Shown here piece by piece: positions 30,715-41,120 of a stretch of DNA of 64,000 bases. Location: the NCBI GenBank assembly GCA_947561585.1, contig CANNZV010001188.1:236469-300468 (forward strand). The letters are read 5' to 3'. Source of the stretch: Caprella mutica (Eukaryota; Arthropoda; Malacostraca; Amphipoda; Caprellidae). The notes under the pieces are model-generated. The model did not search any database and was not told where the DNA came from. It worked only from the letters and a program-made list of their open reading frames with translations. Both the position numbers and the translations under genes were made by a program. How positions within the stretch are numbered: the stretch's first letter is position 1; each line of letters starts with the position of its first letter.

Positions 30715-32635
30715 CTCTTGTCAGTAATGATTCTCTCGTGCCTCTTAGGTCTGCTTTCCCTCTGAATAGGTCTCCTCATGCTCTTGTCAGTTATTGCATT
30801 CACACAGTTGGTGATCTTCAGAGTCAACTCCCTGAAGTCAGAGTCTGATATGATAAGGAAGAGAAATGAGATGGAGAATTTTAAACAAATTCATGAATAA
30901 GATATAAGCAAATCCCTTATAAATAATAAATTAATTGTATCTAAAAAATCATGGTTCTCTTATAAATAAGATCTGCCAATTGCATTACTGTAAAGACCAA
31001 AAGCTCAACTATCACTGTTCTCACCTGTTCTGTCTCGGTCCATTCATGAATATCATAGAAGCAACATTGTTCTTGTCTTTTTCATCATAGATCAAGACTT
31101 TGAATTTTTCTTCAGCGTCTTCAGTGATATGAAATCAGGAAAGTTTGCCTGATGGATGAAACAATAATGATGAATAAATTATTGCAGAAGTAGTGTAATA
31201 TACCTCGTATAGCTATACAAAAAAATTAATAAAAGCTATTGATGTAACTAGCATATTATAGACTATAAGTATAATATTTATTCAAATATAGCGTTAGAGG
31301 TTACAAGTGATAAATAATTTATAAGAAATTGAAAATTGGTAGGGGTTTAACGTCTGCTCCGACCATTTCTGGTCATATCACTGACGTCAAAAGGAAATAA
31401 GTACAAGGGACTGAAAAAAGCAGTCAGAAAGGACTGGCTACACGAGCAAAATCATGTACCACCGTCAATAACATGCTCATGGATGCAGAAAAGCTACTCT
31501 GTGAATACAGTCACTTACCAAGTAATATGACGCTCACAAGCACCAGAGACTTCACAAACGGATCCAAGAGGAAAATGAAGAGGTGATAGTAAATTAAGCC
31601 TATGTAACCCAAAATCTGAGACCTTCTAGTTAAACAGCATAAACTTAGAGGCTAGAGCTAACATCTTTTCTTCCATTCACCACAACTAGCTTTAGGATAG
31701 ATCTCCTAGGGTCATAAAGGTTATCGAAAGCACGTTAATGTAGGCAATGCACCACTTTATTTACCTGTTAAGAAACTCTCAATCTTCTTTCCTCAGAGCT
31801 TCTGATTGCAGGCAGAGTTCTAGAGTTGCATCTCTCCCTCCTTATTGAGTGGAGATTTCAAAGACTTTCTCTCAGTTGCGCTCAATCTCTGCAATGTGAG
31901 GGTACATTTCGAACTGCTCTTCCTTCAGGTGATCCAGATTGATGACGTCACACATTTAGCATACGACGTACTTAAGCTGAAAAGACATAGAATTTATTGA
32001 CCAAAAAAATATCCATGGAAAAAAGGGTATCTTGTCAAATAACCAAAATTCATATTAGGAGTTGATAACATCATTCAAAATTTTAATTAATTATAGAAGA
32101 TATTTTCAAGATCAACCTTACATATCACTCACAAGAACATGTGATATATTCAAAGTGAACCTTGCATGTAATACAGTAAAATTCCTCTGTAGTGAATGTA
32201 GATTCCTGAGTAAGAGATTCACCGTGAATAGTGAACAAATTTTCTTTAATCTACCATGAAAGGCCATCAGTTTTAAAAAATAATGGCCCTTCATCGCATA
32301 CTACGATTTTAAATGTATGCACTACGCAAATTCTTGAGTTAATACATTTATTAAAGGTTCTTACATTAAAAATTATTGCTTTATATGCAAGTTATTCAAT
32401 CACAGTTATTCATTATCTCGAGTTAAATGAATGATGAAGACACACCTGTATTGGGATATCCACTGAGAAGAAGGCAGCATAGACAGGGTCTGCCTCTCCA
32501 CCTCCTAGAAGACAGAGACTGAAGTACATCTTGCCAATCTTCACAGACACCATGCAGTCCATGGCTATTCCTTTGAGGGATTTGTGGCGGAAGAATGCCT
32601 GCATACCTCATCAGCTTGATGTAATCAGCAGCTAA
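30715..32635 (-). pseudogene. Decayed intron-containing gene inside the 7.76-kb element
   Basis: Four minus-strand segments with higher GC and GT/AG borders: 32446-32635, 31765-31976, 31025-31148 and 30715-30844. A further coding-like block at 30430-30528 follows an acceptor. Readable peptides include DYIKLMRYAG, GKMYFSLCLLGGGEADPVYA, INLDHLKEEQFEMYPHIAEI, EDAEEKFKVLIYDEKDKNN and DFRELTLKITN. Segment 2 has four in-frame stops, and the first segment needs a frame change near 32605, so it is dead. I do not recognise the family. It could be the element's own accessory gene or a captured host gene. Confidence 0.5.
31335..31695 (+). repeat. SINE-like interspersed repeat, copy 2
   Basis: Begins GTAGGGGTTTAACGTCTGC and matches 27082-27560 in block order and orientation (ACTGACGTCAAAAGGAAAT, AAGCAGTCAGAAAGGA, GCAGAAAAGCTACTC, TTCCATTCACCACA). 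It lies between two of the decayed exons, in what would be an intron. Confidence 0.75.
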
Positions 32636-32639
32636 CTAT

Positions 32640-35600
32640 AAAGGAAATAGTTGGTGTCATTATTATGGAACAGTCATCAAAACTTAACAACAATCATCTT
32701 ATAGCTATTTGTCAAAAAGAAGATAATCACAACTTTGCAAGCTTGAGAAAGAAGTCATGCAGCTAGTTATATGAAATATATATTCACAATCGTTCTTAAA
32801 TTTACATGAAAAATTAATTTCAAAACAATTTCTATAAATTATGAGTTTAAATATGTATAGAATTTTCCAAATAAAATAATCTCCATTTCACCCAATTAAT
32901 TGCACACTTTCAATGCTGTCCATTGTTATTGGCATGTAAATGAATTATCAACTTCATTCAGTTTTCAAAATAGGTTTAATCCTTTTTAGTCATTTGGTGG
33001 ATACTATATTTGTTTATCTATAGTTAGCAAGCTAGCTATATCTCCAAAACGCATGCAATAATTACATGTAAATATAGGAATTAATTACAAAATAGTTCAA
33101 GATCTTGCAAAGATATATTTCCCCTCAAAAAACGTTTCCATATATCTTTGGTGACATTGACACACTTTGCAAGCTGGTCTATTACTAAAATTAGCAGTAC
33201 AATCTTTGTTAACAATAGCCTTAATTATTAGCAAAGATTTCAGAGTTGTGCTTAAAGAAATACTTACTATAGGCAAAAATAATGCATGCATTCCAATGCA
33301 CCCAGTAGGCAGTACCTAGTCCTAACCATCAATCTTTTTGGACTATTTTTTTTATAAATTGAAATATATATGGTGAAGAATTTAATCATACAGTCACATA
33401 TATTAATTAGTAACCTTGGTGACTAACTAGTACAATCAGACATTGAAACTCTGGTTGATTGATAATAGGCTATATTAACTATTAATAATTAAGTTAAGCC
33501 TTAAATGTAGGCATTATTACTATTGTTGCTGTAAGCTAGTGTCCCAGTCTGTTTTGGTGCACAAAAAACCAATGACTTTACAAAAAGATAAAACAATCTA
33601 CATATATAATTTCAATAATTATAATATGGCTGATTCACCAATATTCTCCCAAGTTAACCAGTAAAAATTAATTGTAGCACAGAAATAAATAGCTGAATAT
33701 CCACAGACTTTGCTAGAATTATAGAATATTATTTTCAAAGGGGAAAAATTTCACTGATAAGCTGATGGAACTGTGGAATTAACACAGTTGTGGCTGTGGA
33801 TGGTGTCCATGACATGATTGATGATGACGCCCACTGCATTGGGTGCACTGAACTCCTTTGACTTTTGGCCATGTTTCAGGATAAGTTAGTTGAATCCAAA
33901 TACTTGGCTTACATTTCCCAGTCAGTCTCCAGATATTTAATTTTTCAGACAATTTCTCTCCAAAAAATTTCAAATTTCTCTCCAAAGATTTTCAAATTTC
34001 TCGCCAAAATGACCCAAAATTGCAAAATACTCTCCAATAATTACATGTAAAAATAGAAATTAATTGGAAAATTGTCGCCGGATATTGCAGAAGGTCAATC
34101 AAGGCCTCATTATTTTCCAGATAAATTTCACAACTTCACCAATCACCCATCTTTTGCAGTCAGTCATTTCATGATTTCAAAGGATCATAAACTCAGGTAC
34201 TAATGTCAAATTAGTTTCAAATTTAGAATTAATTCCTATGTGCCCATCAAAGATCATATCCCATATAAATTTTCAGAAATCCTTTGAGATTTAGAAATGG
34301 CAATTGGCCTACAGTTTGGAACTTTGGCGTTTGCCAGCCTCTATTATTCTATAAGATGGGGGGGATTAAATACAAAAATCAGCAAAAAAGCTACCAACAT
34401 TTTCCCTTAATTTGGCTAATCTTGGCCCCAGTCTGCAGAACATGGGACATTTTAACATATTCTGTGCAAACAATCCTTAATTTCCTCCTATATTCACATG
34501 TATTTTACCGAGAACAGAAGCCAAAATAGAGGATTTCTTGGAGAACACGCCACCAGTTCCTGCAGTCTGGTAATCTTCCAACACTTGAAACTTTCAACAT
34601 TTTTTCTCCAAAAATAAGTAGTTAGTAAATTTAATGGTATTAATGGAATATACTATTATTAATTAGGTAGTAATTACTATATGGGAATATATAGTAAACT
34701 GTAAAAGGTACTCTTGGCACATATATAATATTGCTTAATTATTTCTCCAAAATAAAGTTTCTTGTCATGTCAGAGGACTTTATGCTATATATAATCCTAT
34801 ATTAATAATATTACCAAAAATTTAAACATGGGAAATATTGGAGGACTAGTCATTAGCCAAAATTATGAAAAATTGATGGCATCTTTTCTCCAGATTCTTT
34901 AATCTTAGAATAGTAAAGAGTTCACAGTTCAGTGCACCAAATAGCCGAATAGGTACCTACACCTAGCTTAGCTACTGAGCACAGATTACAGACAAGACTA
35001 AGACTTCATCAACACTAGGTTTAGGTTACAGCAGCACTAATAATGTCTAGTGTCTACCAGGAACCTACCTTAAGCTTAAGGTTCAAACTTCAACCTAGCC
35101 TCTAGATAATTAATAATTAGGCCCTAATATTTTATAAATTATATCATATTATCAATCAAGCAGAGTAAGTTTGGCTGACATGGTGACAACCAAATTGACC
35201 ATGACACTTCATAAAATGCTATTTCGCATAACGGATAGCATATCTAGTACATACCAAGTCAGACCTAACGGTCATAGTCTACATGCTAGGTAGGTACATA
35301 GGTACTTACCTTAATGGGAGACTTTAAAATTGAAAAGCCTGGTAGAAAGTTCTCTTTGGCTCTACTACCACTTTTTTATATTGCGATAACATGGGTACCT
35401 AATTATAACTCATACGAAGTAGAATTAGTCTGGTTAACAAATTTATGGTACCTATTTAATATTTAACTGGCGGTATATAACAGATTTAGAGTGTCGTTGG
35501 ACTGACGCAGTGACGCTACATTGCTCTGCTCGCATTGTTCCAATAATGTCGACGCTCGTATAGTTTACGATAACTAATTCTAGGTACCTATAATAGCATT

Positions 35601-35755
35601 ATAATTTTCATATAGTTACCAAAGTATTTCTCAAAATTTGTACTGGATAATTTTAATCAATGAATAAAATCTGAGGTCGAGTTTCCCAAGAATATTTAAA
35701 TTATCGGTATCAAGGTCTTTTTAAAAGAACGTTTTGGATAATATATAATGAGTAA
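32640..35755. other. AT-rich interior of the 7.76-kb element
   Basis: Mostly AT-rich. A small GC-richer block at 33779-33890 could be one more decayed exon on the minus strand (it reads PNAVGVIINHVMDTIHSHNC), but it is also open on the plus strand. A CAGTCTGCAGAACATGG word at 34430 resembles termini of a MITE family at 57004 and 57550. Nothing firmer is visible. Confidence 0.4.
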
Positions 35756-35759
35756 CATA

Positions 35760-36706
35760 CGGGAAGGAAATGCGAACGCCAGGTGAGACTCACAGGAGGT
35801 TTCTCCTGTGGGTCACGTTTTTTAAAATATAGATATCTATCTTAATTAGGATTTTTGGTAATTTGACATCAACAATAGGTTAAAAAAGCTATTTTAAGAC
35901 GTTTTTCAGGAATACCATTTGTTGTGAAAACTCTTCGTTTTCGAGATATAGCACAATTAATTTTCCGATAGATTAGGTTATGACCGTTTTGTTTGGGGGT
36001 TTGGAAAGGTACATCTGCCGTTTATTTCAAATATAACATCACAAATACGTATATCGGGGGGCGTGCCGCCCCCCGAACCCCCCTGCCAGGTCATTAAACA
36101 ATCATGAAGTGTGCAGTACAACAAACTAGCGGATACAACAAACTACATTAACAGTTTCATGTCACAAAAATCTTAAAGATTTATGTATCTTGAAGTTTGC
36201 ATCTTAATATTATACCATTAGAATACGCTAATCACACTCAAATTAGATAAGTGTGACCCACAGGTGGTGACCACCTACAGTTCACATGAGTATAGTGTGA
36301 CCCACAGGTGGTGACCACGTACGGTTCTCATGAGTAATAAATGAGTAATCTATTCATTTGAATAAATATCCAGTGTTGATTTATGCATCTTGAAGTGTGC
36401 ATTTTAATATTATACCATGAGAATACTATTAGAATATGCCAATCACACTCAATTAATATAAATGTGACCCACAGGTGGCGACCACGTACGGTTCACATTA
36501 ACTAGTCTAAAATACTAATATGCTCGCTTATACATTAAATGTATTACTTTTATGGAGCAAAAGGAAGTAAATGATATTCGTGAACACGAATATGTAAACA
36601 AAATTGCAAAAAGTTAATTACAACTTTCACTTTGTTTACTCAAAGAAATGTGAACCACAGGAGAAACCTCCTGCGAGTCTCACGTGGCGTTCGCACTTTG
36701 TCCCCG
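35760..36706. mobile_element. 947-bp MITE with about 60-bp inverted termini
   Basis: Left arm: CGGGAAGGAAATGCGAACGC, then AGGTGAGACTCACAGGAGGT and TTCTCCTGTGGGTCAC. The right arm at 36647-36706 is its reverse complement with few mismatches. TA flanks both ends, as in Tc1/mariner-type insertions. Its interior repeats GTGACCCACAGGTGG..GACCAC three times (about 36252, 36298, 36465). It lies inside the 7.76-kb element. Confidence 0.85.
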
Positions 36707-36994
36707 TATACTTATGTATATAATCCACTGTGCGGCAAATGGTTTATGATATAGCTACCTACGTCTGGGAGATCTAAAGCGCAAATTAATTTGCAAAATT
36801 AATGTATGTTTTATGAAGAAGTTCGTAATATGAACGAAAAGAACTTATATGTCACAGAATATTTATGTAAGGAGTAACTAAAATGAATATACCTACATTT
36901 TGTGGTTTTATTGATTCAATAATTTTTATTTTTAATATTACTAGGATAATTTAAAACTCTTTATATGATTTATAAATGATAGTATTAAACAATG

Positions 36995-37250
36995 GATCGC
37001 AACATGTAACTCTATTTTATATTTTTTTACATAGGCCTAGGTACATTTTTGTAGGTACATAGTATTTTTATATAATTTTTTACATACATTTTTGATATAG
37101 GCCTACATTTTTTACATAATTTTTTTACCATATTTTTTTCAAATTAATATTTCTTTAGCTACCAAAAAAAAATTTACATAAATTTTTTTACATAATTTTT
37201 TACAAAAAAAATTACATCAATTTTTTTACATTCATTTTTTACATAGTAAG
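36995..37250. repeat. T-rich TTTTTTACATAATTT low-complexity tract
   Basis: Irregular repeats of TTTTTTACATAATTT words near the right end of the 7.76-kb element, just before its GC-rich subterminal region (37250-37585). Confidence 0.75.
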
Positions 37251-38396
37251 TGGCTGCTATTTGTTTTGTCAACATCGCAGCGACAAATACTTAATATTAA
37301 TTTGCATGTATAATTATAGTTGTTTTGCCAACATCGTGCCAACACTTGATATCTATCAAGCGGCCGATTGTTGGGTATTGACATCGTGCCGACAAATAAT
37401 ATTAGTCTGTCGGCCGACTGTTGTAAGAACGACGTCCTGCCGACAAATAATATCCATCTGACGGCCGTATGTTGTGTAGCCGACGTTGTGCCGATGTCGA
37501 AATGAATCAATTTGCCGATGCACGACGTTGCCATAAGGTTACCGATGCACGCCAGCATACGGCCGACGTTGCAATGTTTGCTGGGGAATTTAATAAATAT
37601 ACCTGATATATGTATAGAGTAGGAACAATTAATATTACTGTATATATGGATTTGCAAAGATGAAATTTATATTGCAGGTTTTAGTCTGGAACCTACCTTC
37701 TTACCTACTCAGCCTAGCCTACAATTTACTGGCTACCCTACCTACCTCCAAAGCATTGCCAAATCGCAATTCATATCAAATTACTTAGTTCTTATTTGCT
37801 CATTATTTATATTAGGATGTATCATTTATATTAGGATTTATCATTTATATTATTGTGTATCATTTTCTTATATAGGTAAGCATCATTTCAATATTTAATT
37901 ATTAAATATTTGTGTGTGTTTCTTTAACCTTGGTTGGTAGAATATTAAGCTATAAATTAAACTAAAAGTGATAAAGTAAAACTGATCAAATTCATTAAAT
38001 AACCCAATCTAATCTAATTACCTTTTAATCAAACTAAACTAAAACTATTAAATAAATAAATACTCACTTTAACTGTTACTACATTGTGAGAAGTAACTTT
38101 TGTCTTCACGTGTTCTGTAGGTATAGCGAAATTTAATACACCTCTAATATAAAAATAGCACTGGCCGTAGACCGGCACGACATCGGCAACATTATATACT
38201 AATAATAGGTTTATAATTCATTAATAAGACGTTTATAAGTTATTCATCAAACATTTATAATTCATATCCCAGATTTAAGTCAGTGAGCTGACAAAACGTC
38301 GGATTTGCACTAGCCCAATCCAACACTAGCACTACATCGGCAACGTACGTTAAGTATTGCCAGTACCAATAAGTCGTTTATACGTGAATGTGATTA

Positions 38397-38814
38397 CAGG
38401 CAAGCCTCGCTTTAAGTACAACTCACTTTAGTAAAAGTGGTACTTATTTCCAGTCATGTTTCGAAATAAGAACCGTTCGTAGACATAGAAAACGGAGACA
38501 ATTTTGTGTGTTTATTTCTCGGTAACTAAAAAATTTATGCTATTGATGATTTTAAAACATTTAATAAATGCACGAGTTTAAACTTTTTCATCACAGTCAC
38601 ATACAATTGAAGACTGTATATTATTAATAATATGATTATATACGTAGTATATACTCTAATAACTCTATAAAAAAATTCTTTCTATAACTCATAGTAAATA
38701 ATATATATAATCAAGAAGTGCCAATTATAAATTTCTTGTTACTTTTATTCGCTTTAGTTACCGTTTGGTAACTAAAGCGAGTTATGATTTGGTAACTGAA
38801 GCGGGGGATGTCTG
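38397..38814. mobile_element. Pogo/Tigger-like nonautonomous element, copy 1
   Basis: Termini CAGGCAAGCCTCGCTTTAAG and, reversed, CAGACATCCCCCGCTTTAGT resemble Tigger/pogo ends (CAGGCATnCCTCGnTTTA), with TA on both sides (38395-38396, 38815-38816). It is 418 bp long with no transposase. An internal inverted repeat GTTACCGTTTGGTAAC lies near the right end. It is followed by a partial second unit (38817-38870). Confidence 0.8.
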
Positions 38815-38870
38815 TACTCTGATAACTCTAAAAAAAATTTCTTTCTATAACTGATAGAAAATGAGATATA

Positions 38871-39204
38871 CAGTAGCGGACAAAATATAAGGGTAGGCAA
38901 AAACAAGTTATCTAAATCTTTAATATCATAAAAAGTACAAAACACACATTATTGAAATTTTGCACGTATATTCATATAGAACTCATATGTATTCGTATGA
39001 AATTTCAAAGCATTTGGACAAATATTCTAGGAATAGTTCCATAGTTTAGTTCAAACTCTAAATTTTGCTCTGGTCAAAAGTTAAGGGTAGCCATCATAAA
39101 CTTTGAAATATTCGCGGATATTTCAAATGTCCACAAGTTTCCCCTCTGATACAGTCTATAATTGTCGTTGCAAGAGATTTCTATTACCACATGAAGGTCC
39201 AAAA
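38871..39204 (+). mobile_element. Truncated Tc1-like element (5' 334 bp)
   Basis: Begins CAGTAGCGGACAAAATATAA after TA and is identical in layout to 47044-47377. It stops abruptly at the junction with the gypsy LTR fragment at 39202-39204. Confidence 0.9.
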
Positions 39205-39319
39205 TTAAACTAAAAGTGATAAAGTAAAACTGATCAAATTCATTAAATAACCCAATCTAATCTAATTACCTTTTAATCAAACTAAACTAAAACTATTAAA
39301 TAAATAAATACTCACTTTA

Positions 39320-40166
39320 TTGGTGACACCCTTTGTCCGAACACTACCAACCAAGTTTGAGGAATAAATTAGTACCAACCTACTTATTAATATCTTTAAA
39401 TTTAGTGTATTAAATTCTCTCTCAAATAGCTACTTATTTACCAGTGTAACACCTAGGTATACCTAGATTCTTCAACTCATTTCCGCTAGCTACCTATTTA
39501 ACTGTGTTATACCTACTTTTTTTTCAACTCTATTCTGCTAGCTACCTACTTACATTTTAAACTCATTTCTGCTATAGCTACCTAATGATCAGTGTATTAT
39601 ACCTACCTAGTTTTTTCAGCCAATTTCTGCTACCAACCTATTTATTTTAAATTTAATAGTGTTATACCTACTAAGTTTCTTTAAATTTTACGATTATCAT
39701 TTCTCATTTTCGGCCGTTCACTACCTATTCACTTTTGTGTCGATTCATTTCCTTGTTTGTATTGAACTAAAATCAATATCTTTTCTTTTTGCATCGTTCA
39801 ATTTCTTTTTGTTTAGCTAGGTTTTCTTTGGTATACCTACCAGATACGTATGTGCTTTCCGCAAACCTATCGAATTATAGTTACGCTGCGACGTTTATTC
39901 TTAAAATTAAAAATTAAATAACTCCCCAGTTTGGTGCATTAACAATATTTTTTATCAATAGTTTCCCAGTCATTAACGTAAATAATTACCTCATCAAAAT
40001 TGAATTCATTTTTGTTTAGGTACTATAGAATTTAATTTCCATTGCATTAATTATCTTTCTAAATTCGAATTAAATGATTTTCTTCTAGATTTAAATTTTT
40101 TTTATCTTCTAAGTTTAAAATAAATATTTTCTTCTTCTAAATTTAGATACATAATTTCTTGACAAG
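39320..40166 (+). other. Gypsy 5' leader
   Basis: An 847-bp noncoding AT-rich leader between LTR and gag start. It includes repeated GCTACCTAcTTA words (about 39430-39640) and a poly-T/TTCTTCTAAATTT stretch just before the gag ATG. Confidence 0.7.
39321..39330 (+). other. Gypsy primer-binding site
   Basis: TGGTGACACC begins one base after the LTR end (39319). The initial TGG is complementary to a tRNA 3' CCA. I do not assign the tRNA. Confidence 0.6.
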
Positions 40167-41120
40167 ATGGCAACTAGTTCAACTTCTAATAACACTCCTG
40201 TTATTGTTCCTCAGCCATACTTGGCCTCTTTGCCTGAATTTCGTTCCGATATAGAATGGTTGACATTGTCCACTCAGTTGATCAGGGTTGCTTCTCCACA
40301 AAATAACGGTCTCAGCTTTCTTTCATTGTATAGGGCACTGCCCACTGGTATGCAAAAAGATTATGAGGAACTTTTGTCTTCTGATGCTAACGATACATAC
40401 GATTAATTAGTGGAGCAACTAACTCGCAGGTTTTCCACTCCGGATCATGTTAAATTCACAGCACTATATAACTTGGAGACCATTGGTGATCGCTCACCCT
40501 TGCAATTTCTGCGTGATCTTCGTAGAAAATTCTCAGAGGCTGATCAAAACGATAATCACCATCTTCGTTATGCCTTTGCAATGGGTATGAGTGCAGAATA
40601 TAGGAGCATAATATTTTCCAATGATGTTAATCGTCTAAATGAAGCTGCTAAGATCGCAGATGACCTTTGGCATATTAATGCACAACCGGTTTCCTCTAGC
40701 TATCCCATAAATGCATCTCGTTTCTCTAAACCTAACACAACAGGTGTTAGCTCTGCAAACAACTATTCCGAACCCAATAAGGATGATCTTTCTACGTTGG
40801 TAAAAGAACTATCTGCAAACCTGAAACATCTTACGACACGTATTGATAATATGGAAAATTCCAAAACTAACCATCCACCTATTTCAAATTTACGTGGAAA
40901 CTCTCAAAATCGCTTCACACCCACTACCAGACGTGGTGGTTGTCCTTCAATACCCTCTGATATCGATAGGCAACAGCTTTGCTATTACCATGCGTGCTTT
41001 GGTAGAAAAGCTCGTAAGTGTAACGACCCCTGCGATTGGCTAAACTTTAGAATCCCTCCTCATACGTGTGATAAGTCTGTATGCCTTTGGGGAAATTATG
41101 ATAGTTCTCATTTAAACTAG
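40167..41120 (+). pseudogene. gag: Gypsy gag, interrupted by one in-frame stop
   Basis: The ATG at 40167 is preceded by TTGACAAG. The frame runs to TAG at 41118-41120 (316 codons) but has TAA at 40404-40406, codon 80. Both halves are otherwise open and clearly one protein: an N-terminal capsid-like region (PEFRSDIEWLTLSTQL, LYRALPTG) and the C-terminal part with LTRRFSTP. At the end is the arthropod-gypsy motif CYYHACFGRKARKCNDPCDW, a zinc-knuckle-like C-x2-H-x9-C-x3-C. The single stop would block Gag and therefore Pol, unless read through. The end overlaps pol by 16 nt. Confidence 0.9.

Larger units (their letters stand above)
29828..37585. mobile_element. 7.76-kb TIR element inserted in the solo LTR
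   Basis: Perfect 11-bp ends CCCAGCAAACA (29828) and TGTTTGCTGGG (ending 37585), with a 2-bp GA duplication (29826-29827, 37586-37587). The intact LTR at 45751-45770 is the exact empty site. Subterminal blocks of 200-350 bp are rich in GCCGAC/GTCGGC words on both sides. The interior holds decayed minus-strand exons, a SINE-like copy, a TA-flanked MITE and long AT-rich stretches. No RNase H-type transposase is recognisable. The superfamily is uncertain; 2-bp duplications occur in the EnSpm/CACTA and ISL2EU groups. Confidence 0.9.
29359..38071 (+). mobile_element. Solo gypsy LTR split by a 7.76-kb insertion
   Basis: 29359-29827 (469 bp) and 37588-38071 (484 bp) together match the intact 953-bp LTR at 45292-46244 without gaps and with about four substitutions. 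ACTG occurs on both sides (29355-29358 and 38072-38075), the target duplication expected of a Ty3/gypsy insertion. No internal gag or pol lies between the ends of this LTR, so it is a solo LTR that later received the TIR element. A TATA-like TATATAAG is at 29676. Confidence 0.9.
37588..39204 (+). repeat. 1.62-kb direct repeat, copy 1
   Basis: This stretch is repeated at 45761-47377 at exactly the same length and with only about three substitutions. It comprises the second half of the LTR, the ACTG duplication, the flank in element A, a full pogo-like unit, part of a second and the first 334 bp of the Tc1-like element. Copy 1 breaks off at 39204 inside the Tc1-like element and passes into LTR sequence at a shared AAA (39202-39204). 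Confidence 0.95.

Noticed and set aside
33779..33985. Coding-like block open on both strands
   Set aside because: Neither reading matches a family I know and splice borders are weak. Kept only as a remark under the element interior.
37232..37657. 141-codon minus-strand frame
   Set aside because: It spans the junction of the 7.76-kb element with the LTR and consists of its GTCGGC-rich subterminal repeats.
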